64,000 bases of DNA from Nitzschia sp. pyKryTriq1 (taxonomy: Eukaryota; Bacillariophyta; Bacillariophyceae; Bacillariales; Bacillariaceae): positions 662,501-726,500 of the forward strand of contig OY101126.1 of the NCBI GenBank assembly GCA_956465555.1, written 5' to 3'. Below the pieces are notes generated by a model. The model was given only the letters and a program-made list of their open reading frames with translations. It had not been told where the DNA came from and made no database searches. Below, piece after piece: positions 53,345 through 63,685 of the stretch. Each line of letters starts with the position of its first letter. Position 1 is the stretch's first letter. Both the position numbers and the translations under genes were made by a program.

Positions 53345-54403
53345 ATGCGGCTCACCTTATTTGGCGTCCGTCAAAAAATGATTGGTTTCGAATTCGTCAC
53401 AAGGGCGCAGATCAAGCCAGTGCATATGTTTTGCATCCTGATTACGATCCAGTTTTTGTTCTATCTCTCTATAGATAGATTCCATTATAGTTGCGACTCG
53501 AGTGTTGTGAACAATTCTTCATACGGCTGGTCTTTCCTCCCTCCTTCCTCCACAATTCCCAGGAAGGTTCCGATTCTGGACAAACGCATGGCTGTCGTGG
53601 TAACTTTGTCGCATGTGGATAAATGCGAGGCCGTCCGACTTCGGCATTTAATCGACACATCCGGCTTGGAGGTATGGGTACTCCATGGTCACCATTCTCT
53701 AGAAGAGACAAAGCCACAGGTAGTGAATCAATCGGAAGCCATCATTTCCAGCACGCCCGGCCTACATGCGTGGCCGCAGTCAAGTGAGCCTATTGAGGAT
53801 TTCGATTCCAAAGTGAGCGGAGCGACCAAGTCAAGCTTTTTGAGATTCTTGATAAGTCATGAACAGTACGACTTTGCTTGGCACGTTGAGAGTGACGTCC
53901 TTTATACCGGAAGGTGGAATCAAGTTTTGGTGACGGAGGAAAGAGAAAGTGACCTAATCTATACCAAACAATGGAACAAAACGTCCGATCCAGGTTGGTG
54001 GACCCGTGTGAGCAAAAGTCCGTGTGCAGTGGACGGTGAAAGCTGTCAGGAGATTATGCCGTTTCAAACCTATTGGATGGTGGCAAGGGTCTCGCGGCGT
54101 CTAGCGACGGCTTTGATTGAGAGTTTGGAGAAGGGGCAGGCGTCTGGCCATCATGAATGTTTATTGGCACCCTTCTGCAAGAAACGTGGATTTATCACAA
54201 AGCAATTGGACAAAGGGTCGATTGGGGTACCATTCAAAGCAGGGAACGTCCTTCCCTGGTATGAAAGAAAGGCAGAAAAACGAACCAATAGTCTGGCACG
54301 TGATGGGAAGGCATACCCCAACAAAATGTACCATCCAGTCAAGTGCGTCGCATACACAAGTGCTACTGTAATGCAAGCTGAGGTCGATCAGTGGCTGGTT
54401 TGA
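53345..54403 (+). CDS. Type II membrane protein, possible glycosyltransferase
   Basis: The 352-residue product has one N-terminal hydrophobic segment (PVHMFCILITIQFLFYLSI, about residues 25-43) after a short basic head, the usual layout of Golgi enzymes. The lumenal part starts with a strand-loop pattern (KRMAVVVTLSHVDKCEAVRL). It contains YDFAWHVESDVLYTGRW (about 175-191), where Glu-x-Asp could play the part of the metal-binding Asp-x-Asp, then QTYWMVARVSRRL and a His/Glu/Cys-containing segment GHHECLLAPFCKKRG. Potential N-glycosylation sites occur (NNSSYG, NQSE). No family name can be assigned. The ATG at 53345 is the first in frame. Confidence 0.62.
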   Translation: MRLTLFGVRQKMIGFEFVTRAQIKPVHMFCILITIQFLFYLSIDRFHYSCDSSVVNNSSYGWSFLPPSSTIPRKVPILDKRMAVVVTLSHVDKCEAVRLRHLIDTSGLEVWVLHGHHSLEETKPQVVNQSEAIISSTPGLHAWPQSSEPIEDFDSKVSGATKSSFLRFLISHEQYDFAWHVESDVLYTGRWNQVLVTEERESDLIYTKQWNKTSDPGWWTRVSKSPCAVDGESCQEIMPFQTYWMVARVSRRLATALIESLEKGQASGHHECLLAPFCKKRGFITKQLDKGSIGVPFKAGNVLPWYERKAEKRTNSLARDGKAYPNKMYHPVKCVAYTSATVMQAEVDQWLV

Positions 54404-54569
54404 ATGAGTTCGATAAGCATAGGTATTTTGAATCATGTATCATAGTGCACGTATACTGTTTTATTCTACAACGTGTGGCGAACTTTTACATCGTACGGGC
54501 TATTGCTTTTCAGGATCGCGAGCTGCAGGTCAATCACTGCGCTCGTCGTAGTAGCCCCTTTCATCTTCA

Positions 54570-56517
54570 TTACTCGTATTCTTCCGCTGGGATCAGAGTA
54601 AATTTACGTTCTTTCTGTTGGGACTTCTTTGCCATCAGCTTTGTCAGAGATGCAGCGTCCATCTGACGGACATCGAAATCATCAAGTGCTACAATGAGAT
54701 CACCGGGATTAATGAGGCCTTGCATCGGAGAAGTCTTCTTCAACGAATGCACGATGCAACCCTTAGAAATGGTGTCCACAACGATACCAATGGGTCCAGG
54801 TGGAGCAAAAACATCATAGCCGATGCTTCTGGCCGTTGGCTCGGACGGAACGGCGGACGGGGCAACAGAGGCGGAGACCGCTGATTCATTGTCTTCATAA
54901 TAAATAGGCATATCCGTAAAAGCAGCACCCAATGCGGCAGTGTTCCTCTGCGTTCGTCGGATGGCGCGCTCGTGCGCCTTGGCATCAAATGTGGAAGAGG
55001 CGACACCATTGCTGAAGACGCTACTTCCCGCCATCGAGCGGAACTCGGAAGGAGCCTCACTTCCAGGCGTTGAAGGCACTCGTCGAGGCGGAGGAATGCT
55101 GAAAGTGCTGTTCTTTCCAGGAGTAGATGGGTTGTATCGATCATCACCGACGCCTCTACCGATAGTATCGAGGCCTCTGCGCTTGTCTTCGTTGTTTTTC
55201 CTTCCTGGCATCGGGGGTTTGCCTTCGTTTCCGCTGAGATTTCTTTCACTTCCTACCTTGGACATCTTTGATTGAGTTACACGCATGTTGGCACCAGTCT
55301 CTGAACCTTTGATATTTGTGCTAGCGTCACTGTACCCAGCTTCCGAGGTAGTTCGTTTCTTGCCAAACATACCGGCAAAAGGCTTGAGAAAAATGCTACT
55401 GACAGCGCTTCCGGCCTCACTCGCCGTCGGTGTACTTCTTTTAGATGTACTCCTAGTAGACCGTGGTGGTGGAGGAGGAGGGGCATCGTTGTCCTATGAA
55501 TGAAAATATGAGATGGTAAGTGGATGATTTGGCACATTGATGTATAGACATGATGCCGCCTCTGCGTACCTTGTACTTCTTATCTTTGTCTGGACTGTTC
55601 GAACTCTCTCTCTTTTTGTGCTTGCCTCCTTCTGCGCTGCATATACGTGCCTGATCATCAGTTTCCTCATATTCCTCTACATCATAGCGAGACCTTACGC
55701 TCCGTGAGTTTTGGGACATGGCTGCCGGTGAGTTCAGGTCGACATCAGAGGGTTCCTCGGGGAGCAAGTTTCCGTCCGCAGTTGCAATGGCGGCAGACGG
55801 ATCCTTCGACACTGGTGCACCGCAATACAAGTTGCATCCAATGTCCTCTGGAGGATCCTCGCGCGTGGGTAGGCTTCTCTTGCTTGTCACACTTTCAAAG
55901 TCAAATGGGCTAGGACGGTATTCCTCGTGCTCCCTCTGATTGATATTCAAACGGTAGCCATTGCCATTGTATTCGCTCCGTGTGAATTGTGATCTAGTTT
56001 GAGCGTACGATTCATAATCGAAGGTTCCCGGACTCATGGCACTGACATCACCTGGTGTCATTCTTGGAGCTTCCACTTCTTGAATTCGTTCCTCAACTGG
56101 TCCCTGACTATGGTAATAGCGATCACGACCGTCACTGTACCCAATTTCTTCGTCTTCATCCGCTGTACGAGTGATGGTTCCACGGATATCGCCTCGAGCA
56201 TCGCGGCTACTGATAATCTTGGTCACGCCTTCTTGCTGTTTGCTTGCTTCTCGCTGCTTACACCAGTATCGAAGGCCTACAATTGCAGCCACTCCAATGG
56301 CAACACCAGATGCAGCAAGGATAGTAATGAAGAATCCATTGGAAGGGTCACCACTCACCACTCCTCCAACCAAGGCACCCCCGAATACGGCGACGAAAAG
56401 GAGTGACACCAGGATGATCAAGAAACTTGCACTAAACTTGTTCTCCTTGTTTTGGGAACGATGCTCCTCAACAGGAGCACCTCCACGACGAATGACGCGT
56501 TGATCGGAACGAGTCAT
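54570..56517 (-). CDS. Single-pass membrane protein with C-terminal PDZ domain
   Basis: Two exons, 56517-55570 and 55493-54570, with a 76-bp intron, give 623 residues. Near the N-terminus are two adjacent hydrophobic stretches (FLIILVSLLFVAVFGGALVG and FFITILAASGVAIGVAAIVG, about residues 33-52 and 62-81). A long disordered region follows with many Ser, Arg, Glu and Asp. At the C-terminus, about residues 535-620, is a PDZ-like fold: the carboxylate-loop equivalent PPGPIGIVVDTI, then GCIVHSLKKTSPMQGLINPG, DLIVALDDFDVRQMD and LMAKKSQQKERKFTL. PDZ domains bind protein C-termini. The splice joins KKYK to DNDAPPPPPP. Start ATG at 56517. Role unknown; a membrane scaffold is a guess. Confidence 0.78.
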
Positions 56518-57271
56518 GTTCCTTTCCAGCTGCTATTTGAAGGATCTGAATGCTGATGGTAAAAATGCAACCGGAGGAAGAATAACACACAGGTTGCAAG
56601 GAAGGAACCAATCGTCACAATGGATGAATTAATAAATACCGGTATTCATCAAGTAAGTTATGTGCAAAATCCAAGGGCGGCACGAAAATGTATTTTGACC
56701 GTTGCAATGGGTCGGCTGGCTCGGTACGCCTGCCATTCCATTAAAAATAATACAGCAAAGAAGCGGTAGCCGTTGGGCTGCCCGGCGCGACGAACCGATG
56801 ATTGTTGAGGCGATGATACGTAATAATTATTATTGATTAGACTATTATTCCTTCCTTCTATGATATTATTATCACGTCTGCGTCTGACAGTCGCCCGGAA
56901 TGACGTGGTGACAACACATCCCTGCATGCCATGTACTTTATGTACCATACCGGTACCGTACAAGGGGTACAAAGGCGTATTATACCTGCTTTTGGTCGAA
57001 AAATTCTCCGATGATTTTGTCGCCCTCGCTCCAGTGAAGTGGTGGCATCATCATCAACCTCCAACCTCATGTGGGTTGCGTCGACGACTCACAAGCTAAT
57101 AGCAATAAGCGAGAAGAGTTCTTTTTATTAAGATCATCTCAGAACAAGAAGACGCACCGGTAAAATTTCCATGAACAGGATCATTATTAGCCTGAACAAC
57201 GTTAGATTTCTTTCAAGTCTCCCTAAACAAGTTCACACCGTCTCGTCGAGTCAACCATAATTAATCGAGAG
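56518..57271. other. Divergent promoter region
   Basis: This gap separates the PDZ and hydrolase genes. It holds a short ACCGGTACCGTAC cluster near 56948-56972. No gene was recognised. Confidence 0.5.
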
Positions 57272-58351
57272 ATGAAGCGACATTTGCAACGATCAAGTGC
57301 ACCAAGTGACGCAGCCTTATCAGTCTTTGCCTGGCCTAGTTTTGGCGCCAGCCTAGAAATGATTTTCAGGAATAACACATCTTGGCGACTGCTGGTGGTT
57401 GGGTTATGTCTGATGTCGACAGCGAGCTCACTGACGTCTACGTCTCCGTGGACGAAGCCCATCGCTCGATTGGCCGGGGTGCACTCTGAAACTCGACGAT
57501 CTCTATGGTTGCATCAAACTTCGACAGCGTTACAAGAAACGACAGTTTCCCTGCAGTGGACCGACTTTCATCATGCAGGTGATAGCAGCGAAACACCTGT
57601 ATTGCTCCTGCATGGTTTGCTCGGCTCAAAGCGTAATTTTGCTTCGCTGGCTAGCTCCTTGGGCAACCAACTGGAGAAACAAAGACGAATTATCGGCGTG
57701 GATCTGAGGAACCACGGCGACTCTGAGCATTCAACAGAAATGACGTACACTGCTATGGCTCGAGATGTCTTGGAATTTATGGATGCGAGAGGACTGGAAA
57801 AGGTAATATTGGTGGGCCATTCAATGGGCGGAAAAGTGGCACAAGCGATGAGCCTGCTTCATCCTCATCGAGTAGACGGGTTGGTGGTCCTTGACATCGC
57901 ACCAGTCCAATACACTTCGATGGATCCTCATTGGAAGGCCGTAGAGGATATCATGCACGCCATGCGATCGGTCGAGGATTCTTCAACCAAGTCAGCTTTG
58001 GATAAGCAACTCCGATCATCGATTCCTGATCCCAACTTGAGGGCTTTTGTGTTGACCAACTACGACGCCCGTCAAAAAGGATGGAAAATTCCTGTGGCGA
58101 CAATTTGCGAGCAGTTGGATTGTATTGCTGGCTTTGATGTGATGGATCACTCTAGTAGCAGAGCCTACGAAGGCGACGTGTTTATCATACATGGCGGCCA
58201 ATCAAAATTTGTACGGCATGCCTACATGGATCGAATAGCCGAACTCTTTCCAAATCACATGCTGACAACCATTCGTGGTGCTGGACATTGGGTACACGCA
58301 GAAGCTCCGGACGATACAATTGCACTTTTGAAACAGTACTTGGATAGATAA
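57272..58351 (+). CDS. Alpha/beta hydrolase, ABHD11-like
   Basis: The 359-residue product has an alpha/beta hydrolase core from about residue 105. The oxyanion-side motif is LLLHGLLGSKRNF (near 111-123), then VDLRNHGDSEHS, the nucleophile elbow VGHSMGGKVA (near 180-189), and the terminal RGAGHWVHAEAP (near 335-346) with the catalytic His. The LRNHGDS motif and the loop after LLGSKRNF are characteristic of ABHD11 and bacterial YbfF-type esterases. The N-terminal 100 residues include a hydrophobic piece (SWRLLVVGLCLMSTASSLT) followed by a Ser/Thr/Arg-rich region, compatible with a signal plus transit peptide or a mitochondrial presequence. The ATG at 57272 is preferred; an ATG at 57359 lies just before the hydrophobic piece. 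Confidence 0.88.
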   Translation: MKRHLQRSSAPSDAALSVFAWPSFGASLEMIFRNNTSWRLLVVGLCLMSTASSLTSTSPWTKPIARLAGVHSETRRSLWLHQTSTALQETTVSLQWTDFHHAGDSSETPVLLLHGLLGSKRNFASLASSLGNQLEKQRRIIGVDLRNHGDSEHSTEMTYTAMARDVLEFMDARGLEKVILVGHSMGGKVAQAMSLLHPHRVDGLVVLDIAPVQYTSMDPHWKAVEDIMHAMRSVEDSSTKSALDKQLRSSIPDPNLRAFVLTNYDARQKGWKIPVATICEQLDCIAGFDVMDHSSSRAYEGDVFIIHGGQSKFVRHAYMDRIAELFPNHMLTTIRGAGHWVHAEAPDDTIALLKQYLDR

Positions 58352-58814
58352 GACCTTTCCACACCATGTGGTCCATGCCGGGCTGTTTTCATCACGGCCT
58401 CGCAAAATAGACTTCTTTCCATCTGTATTTTCACTCTACCGGTACCAGAAGTCGCCTGGATCACCGCCCTCTATCTCTATTACAAATTTCTCTCTACGAT
58501 CAGTATTCGTGCTTGTACAATACCTTTCATACCGGTACCGGTAGAGATGTAGATATTGCTACAAAGTATAAAATATTTGATCCCGAGATCTTGCTCCCTC
58601 GAGTCACGTCACGTTGTAGTCAGTCATGAGAGAATGGTTTCACCGCGTGTGCGCGAGAAAAATTGCAGCACACAAAAAATCTGGCCAAAAATCTCGCTCT
58701 CATCTCTCATCTCAACGCCGCCCTATTGTCTTCTTCTGCATTGCTCATGCATACCCCCGGTAGACGAAGCGGAGGTCCTCATTGTCGCTAGAAAAGGAGA
58801 CGAAGAAAGCTGTC
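58352..58814. other. Gap between hydrolase and LYR genes
   Basis: It holds short ACCGGTAC words (about 58437-58445 and 58530-58545). An open frame upstream of the LYR start has no ATG. No gene was recognised. Confidence 0.45.
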
Positions 58815-59198
58815 ATGCATGCCTTGGTCCGGGATTTGTACAAGCGAGCTTTAGTGGTTGGTAAAGACTATCCGCTAGGGTTGGAGTATGTCCGCCGCAC
58901 ATGGAAAAAGGCACTGCGAAACCCTGAAAACTGCCCTTCCTGCTATTTCAAGGAACCGGCTAAAAATATGGGAGCTTCCCTCGTAGCTTCACTGGAGGCG
59001 CCGGGCTGCGAAAAAGAAATTCGCAAAGCAATCGGGCGGGGTCGATTCATGATTCGGGAGATGATTGGTGTCATCCAACTCAAGAAGTATCGTACCATGA
59101 AACGGCGGTACGACAACAAGGAAAAGGACCCTTCCATATCAAGAGAATACACTCATTTACTTATTCAGCATTTGGATGACAAATCCAAGAGCAGCTAG
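58815..59198 (+). CDS. LYR-motif (Complex 1 LYR) family protein
   Basis: The 127-residue product from the ATG at 58815 starts MHALVRDLYKRALVVGKDYP, then LEYVRRTWKKALRNPENC. The Leu-Tyr-Lys tripeptide, the following basic helix and the Lys-Ala-Leu/Phe-Arg block match the LYR family, small mitochondrial matrix proteins that bind acyl-ACP and act as assembly factors for respiratory complexes or Fe-S proteins. The second half contains IRKAIGRGRFMIREMIGV and a charged tail. The frame is open upstream without an ATG, so an earlier exon could add residues. The particular LYRM type cannot be chosen. Confidence 0.75.
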   Translation: MHALVRDLYKRALVVGKDYPLGLEYVRRTWKKALRNPENCPSCYFKEPAKNMGASLVASLEAPGCEKEIRKAIGRGRFMIREMIGVIQLKKYRTMKRRYDNKEKDPSISREYTHLLIQHLDDKSKSS

Positions 59199-59730
59199 AC
59201 TAGCTAGTAGACAACACCCGACTTTGATTGATCATTTCCCCCGGGAACGAGTTTGGCGCGTTTTTCGTTCTGGATCTTGTGTAAGGCGATATGCGATACA
59301 CTCAGTACGTATGCCTTGGCAGTGAAGAAGAATAAATACTTTACTTCCAACTCCTTTCACGGTTGGCTGGTGTTTTTCATCCTTTCCCAAGTCGCATCCT
59401 CACATGACTATGGGAAATGAGTATTGGTACTTCCCTTGAAAGTAAGGGTGGTGCGCATGTTGTCGGGGAAGCAACATGGAAGCTCGGACCACAATCCACA
59501 ATCGGTTTCATCAACGACATCTCTGGCCATATACCATTTGCGCCTATTATGCACACCAGCCCTACTGCTTACTAAACATGGTTCGTATAAATGTTTGTGC
59601 TGCAGCGACAAATAGTAAGCGAATCTAACGCAATTTAAAGTTCTATCAATTCCTCCTTCTCTTCATAACATATTCTATCCGCCAAGCCGAGGTCTCCTAC
59701 GTCGACTTCCGCCTCCTCAATGGGATCCTA
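59199..59730. other. Gap between LYR gene and aldo/keto reductase pseudogene
   Basis: No gene, RNA or repeat was recognised. Confidence 0.45.
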
Positions 59731-60559
59731 TTATTCATCAAACTCTTGGTCGCTGGTCAAATGGTCCAGCCGTTCCAGCTCGTCGGGAGAGAGTTGGAAA
59801 TCCAGGATTTCATAGTTTTCCTTCTGTCTTTCTCTGGAACTCGATGATTTCGCAATAATGACAAATCCACGATCCAAAGCCCATCGAAGCAAGACGATTT
59901 GTGACACGGATTTCTGAGTCCGTTCGGCAATCTCTCTCAATGTTGGATGATCGTAAAAGTCCGTATAGCCCGAAAGGAGAGATCCACACGCAATAATAGG
60001 AATATCATGCCTTTGACAATACTCAAGCAAACTCTTTTCGGCGTTGATAAATGAAGGGATGCATTTCAATTTGATTGATGACGGGGAGGGGACGTCCTGC
60101 CTTGCGGATGACTTCTAGGCATGGGATTCCAAAGTTGCTGACACCAATCGAACGGACCAATCCGTCAGCTTTCAAGTCGACAAAGGCATCCCAGCAGGTT
60201 TCCACAATCTTCCCCCCAAAAGGGGAATGAATAAAAAACAAATCCAAGTAGGGTGTCTCGAGAGTTTCGTGCAGAGCGTATTCCGCCGCATCATAGGCTG
60301 CCACGTATCCATGATCGTCGGTATCCAGTTTGGTTGTCACAAAGAGTTGCTCGCGTGGAATACCAGTACTCCTCCTCCCATCAGCACCAGCCGATGGATG
60401 TACTAGCAGTAGAGCTTGGTGCACGCTACCTTCGTTTTCCTACATGGCGGCAGTATCTGCCGTTCGTATACCCAACTCAAGTGCCCATGTCACTGCTGTT
60501 CGGACGGTTTCGTCTCCGGGCTCGCATCGATAGAAGCCCACTCCCATTTGTGGAATCAT
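59731..60559 (-). pseudogene. Aldo/keto reductase with stop at catalytic Tyr and a frameshift
   Basis: The minus strand encodes an almost complete aldo/keto reductase from an ATG at 60559: MIPQMGVGFYRCE, GIRTADTAAM, REQLFVTTKL (catalytic Lys), YLDLFFIHSPFGG (catalytic His), VRSIGVSNFG, VINQIEMHPF, then EKSLLEYCQRHDIPI, GFVIIAKSSSSRERQKENYE and LSPDELERLDHL. Two lesions are seen. A TAG codon (at about 60445-60447) sits where the family has the catalytic Tyr, between AAM and ENEG. A one-base register change occurs just after HPFI, near 60035-60047. A splice explanation does not fit, because conserved residues lie on both sides of each lesion. It is most likely a recently disabled gene, since the rest is well kept. 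Sequencing error at either site is possible. Confidence 0.82.
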
Positions 60560-61405
60560 GGTGTGTCCGTCGCGTAGTTGGGGTCGAGTCTACCGGTACG
60601 GGGACACATGGGCGGGTGTCACGATACAATCAGAGATGAAGTCTGATTTGATCGGGATCGAATAGAAGTACGATAGTGAAACTAAAGTAGTGATGACAAT
60701 GTTGATAGAATCAGTCTATTTCATAGAATTGTGTGAAAAGCTATCTAGAGGAGCCAATGCTGCTGTACGATGTTGGAAGAAGAGATCGATCAAGAAGATC
60801 TTGATTTTGATTTTGTTCTTCCTCGCCGTAACAGTCAGAAACGTCCGCATGAAACGGGTGCGCACGAATGAAATCGGTCGACGACAGACGGAAGATTCGC
60901 ATGAGTGAGTCCGATGCGATCTCGTTGTTCTGCGACAGCGGGAAACTATTTTTTGCATTTTCAGTACCGCCGGTAGCAGTATTGTCGTTGGGTTCGCGGC
61001 CTGGTATCTGGTAGACCCTGCGCGCTCCTGGTACGGTACCGTACGTGTACTGTACAAGTATCGCATATGGTTCGTAATGTACAGTACCATGCAGGTACAG
61101 TACGAGTACCGCTTTACCAGGTACTCATAACAACAACGCGAACAATGAAAGCACCATGAGATGAGGATAATACCTGTAGTAGGGCAAGCTCATCGACTCG
61201 GGACGCGAGAGAGAAGAGAGACCCAGGACCCCCTGACTAAATGGATAAAACGACCATCTTTACCAGTCTTTTTAACAACTTCCAACGTTACGTTTGATAC
61301 GAGCAATGTGAGTCTGTACGAAGTGCTCGCCCTTGCAAATCCATCATCTTCACTCTACTGCTAGCGGGTTCCAATTGTTGGCACCCTTCACAATTGCTAT
61401 TGGAG
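60560..61405. other. Intergenic, with GTAC tract
   Basis: A cluster of GGTACGGTACCGTACGTGTAC-like words lies at about 61025-61130. No gene was recognised; short frames on both strands match nothing. Confidence 0.5.
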
Positions 61406-62512
61406 ATGCACCGCCGTCGACACGACAACGACGCGAGTGACGAAGAATCACCATCATATCTTCCCATGATTGTGCAGCAGCAGATGGATCTTCATAGCGG
61501 GACGACGAGAAAATCCAGTTCGAGATTCTTCCCGTTCTACCGAAGCTTCTTCAAGAAGTCATGGATGTCACTCTCGGTTCCCATGCGGATAGTAGTCTCC
61601 ATTTCGCTAGTACTAACGGGATGGTTCGTGACACAGAAAATCTTGTATTGGATCCCCCGGATCGAAAAGCCCTTGGAAAACTATCCATACTGGCGAGCCC
61701 TCATCTTTAATCCTCTACGATACTTTCACGCCAAGTACATGGACTCGGATCGTCCCAAAGCGATTCGGCAGTTTGTCATGACTCCCGAGAGAGCCTTTTT
61801 CCTCAACATGGATCGGTCGGAACAACGCAAGCACGACTTTTTTCGGATGAATCAAGAAGACGATGGAGGGGCCACGATGGTGCAACGATTCTCGGCGCAT
61901 GAATGGATCGGCGAGGAGGATAATGATTCTTCCTCTTCGTCAAGGAACGAAAAGCGGAGATTGCAAGAGTACTGGGAGGATCGATACCCTTTTCTGAAAA
62001 TGTCGTCTCAAAATAGAAATTATGGAGACGCAGGATGCTCCCTAGCTCACCTGTTGCTGTGGCAAGAAAAGTTGATTGACGACCCCCACCAAGATTATTT
62101 GTTTGTATTTGAAGACGACGTTCGCTTGTTGAGACCTCTGCGTCAGAACAGTCGTCGCAAGAGCAGTACTCGTGACGACGAGAAGAATACCTACCCCATC
62201 ATTCAAGCTCCCGATGTCGCTGATATTGTCTTCTTGATAGACTATGCTTTGAAACGAGTGGATGTGCCATGGGAAAGCTCAACGGACGAACATGCGGTGA
62301 GGGTCATTGGTGGTTTTGGGGCACAAGGTTACATCATCACTCGAGCCGGTGCTCTCAAAATGATCGACTGGCTCCAAACCAGTCGTAAGCCACTGGACCT
62401 TTCGTTCTTTGCTGCATCCTCCATGAAAGTTTACTTGCCAATATCAAGCCAGTGGCCAGCGGTTCAACATGTTCCAAAAGGTTCGGCAAGACTAGGACTC
62501 AACGAAAAGTGA
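61406..62512 (+). CDS. GT25-like glycosyltransferase, type II membrane protein
   Basis: The 368-residue product begins at the first ATG (61406). A hydrophobic segment (PMRIVVSISLVLTGWFVTQK, about residues 59-78) gives a type II layout. The lumenal domain shows glycosyltransferase family 25 landmarks: ERAFFLNMDRSEQRKHDFF (about 128-146), GDAGCSLAHLLLWQEKL, LFVFEDDVRLL with the acidic Glu-Asp-Asp metal site (about 237-247), and a late block RVIGGFGAQGYIITRAGALK, where Gly-x-x-Gly-Tyr-Ile-Ile replaces the usual Ala-Tyr. GT25 includes procollagen galactosyltransferases and bacterial LPS enzymes. A poorly conserved Ser/Asn-rich insert lies between. The acceptor is unknown. The gene ends 54 bp from the oppositely oriented SDR gene. 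Confidence 0.8.
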   Translation: MHRRRHDNDASDEESPSYLPMIVQQQMDLHSGTTRKSSSRFFPFYRSFFKKSWMSLSVPMRIVVSISLVLTGWFVTQKILYWIPRIEKPLENYPYWRALIFNPLRYFHAKYMDSDRPKAIRQFVMTPERAFFLNMDRSEQRKHDFFRMNQEDDGGATMVQRFSAHEWIGEEDNDSSSSSRNEKRRLQEYWEDRYPFLKMSSQNRNYGDAGCSLAHLLLWQEKLIDDPHQDYLFVFEDDVRLLRPLRQNSRRKSSTRDDEKNTYPIIQAPDVADIVFLIDYALKRVDVPWESSTDEHAVRVIGGFGAQGYIITRAGALKMIDWLQTSRKPLDLSFFAASSMKVYLPISSQWPAVQHVPKGSARLGLNEK

Positions 62513-62566
62513 ATCATCAGCGAATCGAATCTGCCCTAGAATCATCGTCATCATAATATGTCGTCG

Positions 62567-63685
62567 TCAGTCCTGTTTTCGTATCGAGGAATTGGGTGCA
62601 CGCCGATAACTTTCCAAGACGGCCTTGCGTCGGGTAAAACATTCAAAGATGCTTTCTTCTACCAATTCTGGAAAATCGCGACCAAACCGAGAGCAATCGA
62701 AGGAATGTTCCCGTGATGCCACTTGCAGCAAATAGTCTGCCGCATCGAGATACGGCAACTCAATGTAGAAAAAGTTATTCCACGCCGCCAACCAATGTAC
62801 AAAGGTCACAAACCAAGTCACCACCCAAACCGGAATCCAGAATGAATAGATGCGATAGGCTCTTCGAAACTCTTGCAAGTAATACCCATACGGCACTCGT
62901 TCCAATGAGAGCGGTCTCGTGTAGTAGTATACAGTCTTGATGGAAGAAACTCTCCCATCGCCGTCGTGTTGTTTTTCAGCTCGAGCAAGAATCAAATCAA
63001 TGGCTCGAGACACATTCGCACTGGAATTGCAATCAATTGCCAAGGGCAGATAGCATCCGATCCGGTATTGGAGCTCCAATGCACTACATTGAATACAAGA
63101 TGCTTCATCCGAAAAGATGGCACTGAGTCGCAGGTGACAACATGGCACTTGGTGTTTCTCGCAAATTTCCGTAATTTCTTCTTCGGACCGTCGTTTGAAG
63201 CGATCATAGGGCGCGCGATACCCCGAGACGTCCTGAGGAAAGGCAGTGTCGGTTTCGGACCAAAACTCTTGACTTTGCAAGTGATTAGCAGCCGCGACCG
63301 AGGAGATGTGCAGCACAAATTTTAGTTGTTCTTTCAATCGATTGCACACGCCATTCAGGAAGATCTCCAAACCCCTTACCATTGGATCATGGACTCTTGT
63401 ATTTCGCGTGTAGGGAGCAAAAAGGAGCGGTCGCACACCCACGACTATAGTCGCAATATTCCGAAATCGGTTCACCAGAGCTGCGACTTGAGCATCAGTG
63501 ATCCGTGTTAAATCCAACGACACAAACGGGATAGATTGCTCTTGAACCCACTGGGGCGGTCTAGACTCCAGTCCCGAGAAAACCAGATTATGGGGTCCAA
63601 ACTGGTTCACATAGGTTCGAGCCAAGCTCGAGGTTCCTCCTAGCCACAAAGCTACGCCCTTTCTCTGCGTGGAGAGCTCCTTCAT
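62567..63685 (-). CDS. Extended SDR-family NAD(P)-binding protein with C-terminal membrane segment
   Basis: The 372-residue product starts with a Rossmann-type entry VALWLGGTSSLARTYVNQFG (about residues 11-30). It continues with strands and helices typical of extended short-chain dehydrogenases: HISSVAAANHL (Ser of the active site, about 126), then GYRAPYDRFKRRSEEEI (about 155-171), which supplies the Tyr-x3-Lys catalytic pair. A hydrophobic segment follows later (WIPVWVVTWFVTFVHWLAAW, about 277-296), suggesting attachment to a membrane such as the ER. The glycine motif is Gly-Gly-x-x-Ser-x-Ala rather than the common Gly-x-x-Gly-x-x-Gly. The layout resembles 3-beta-hydroxysteroid or sterol-4-carboxylate dehydrogenase relatives, but the substrate is open. 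Start ATG at 63685. Confidence 0.78.
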   Translation of the reverse strand: MKELSTQRKGVALWLGGTSSLARTYVNQFGPHNLVFSGLESRPPQWVQEQSIPFVSLDLTRITDAQVAALVNRFRNIATIVVGVRPLLFAPYTRNTRVHDPMVRGLEIFLNGVCNRLKEQLKFVLHISSVAAANHLQSQEFWSETDTAFPQDVSGYRAPYDRFKRRSEEEITEICEKHQVPCCHLRLSAIFSDEASCIQCSALELQYRIGCYLPLAIDCNSSANVSRAIDLILARAEKQHDGDGRVSSIKTVYYYTRPLSLERVPYGYYLQEFRRAYRIYSFWIPVWVVTWFVTFVHWLAAWNNFFYIELPYLDAADYLLQVASREHSFDCSRFGRDFPELVEESIFECFTRRKAVLESYRRAPNSSIRKQD

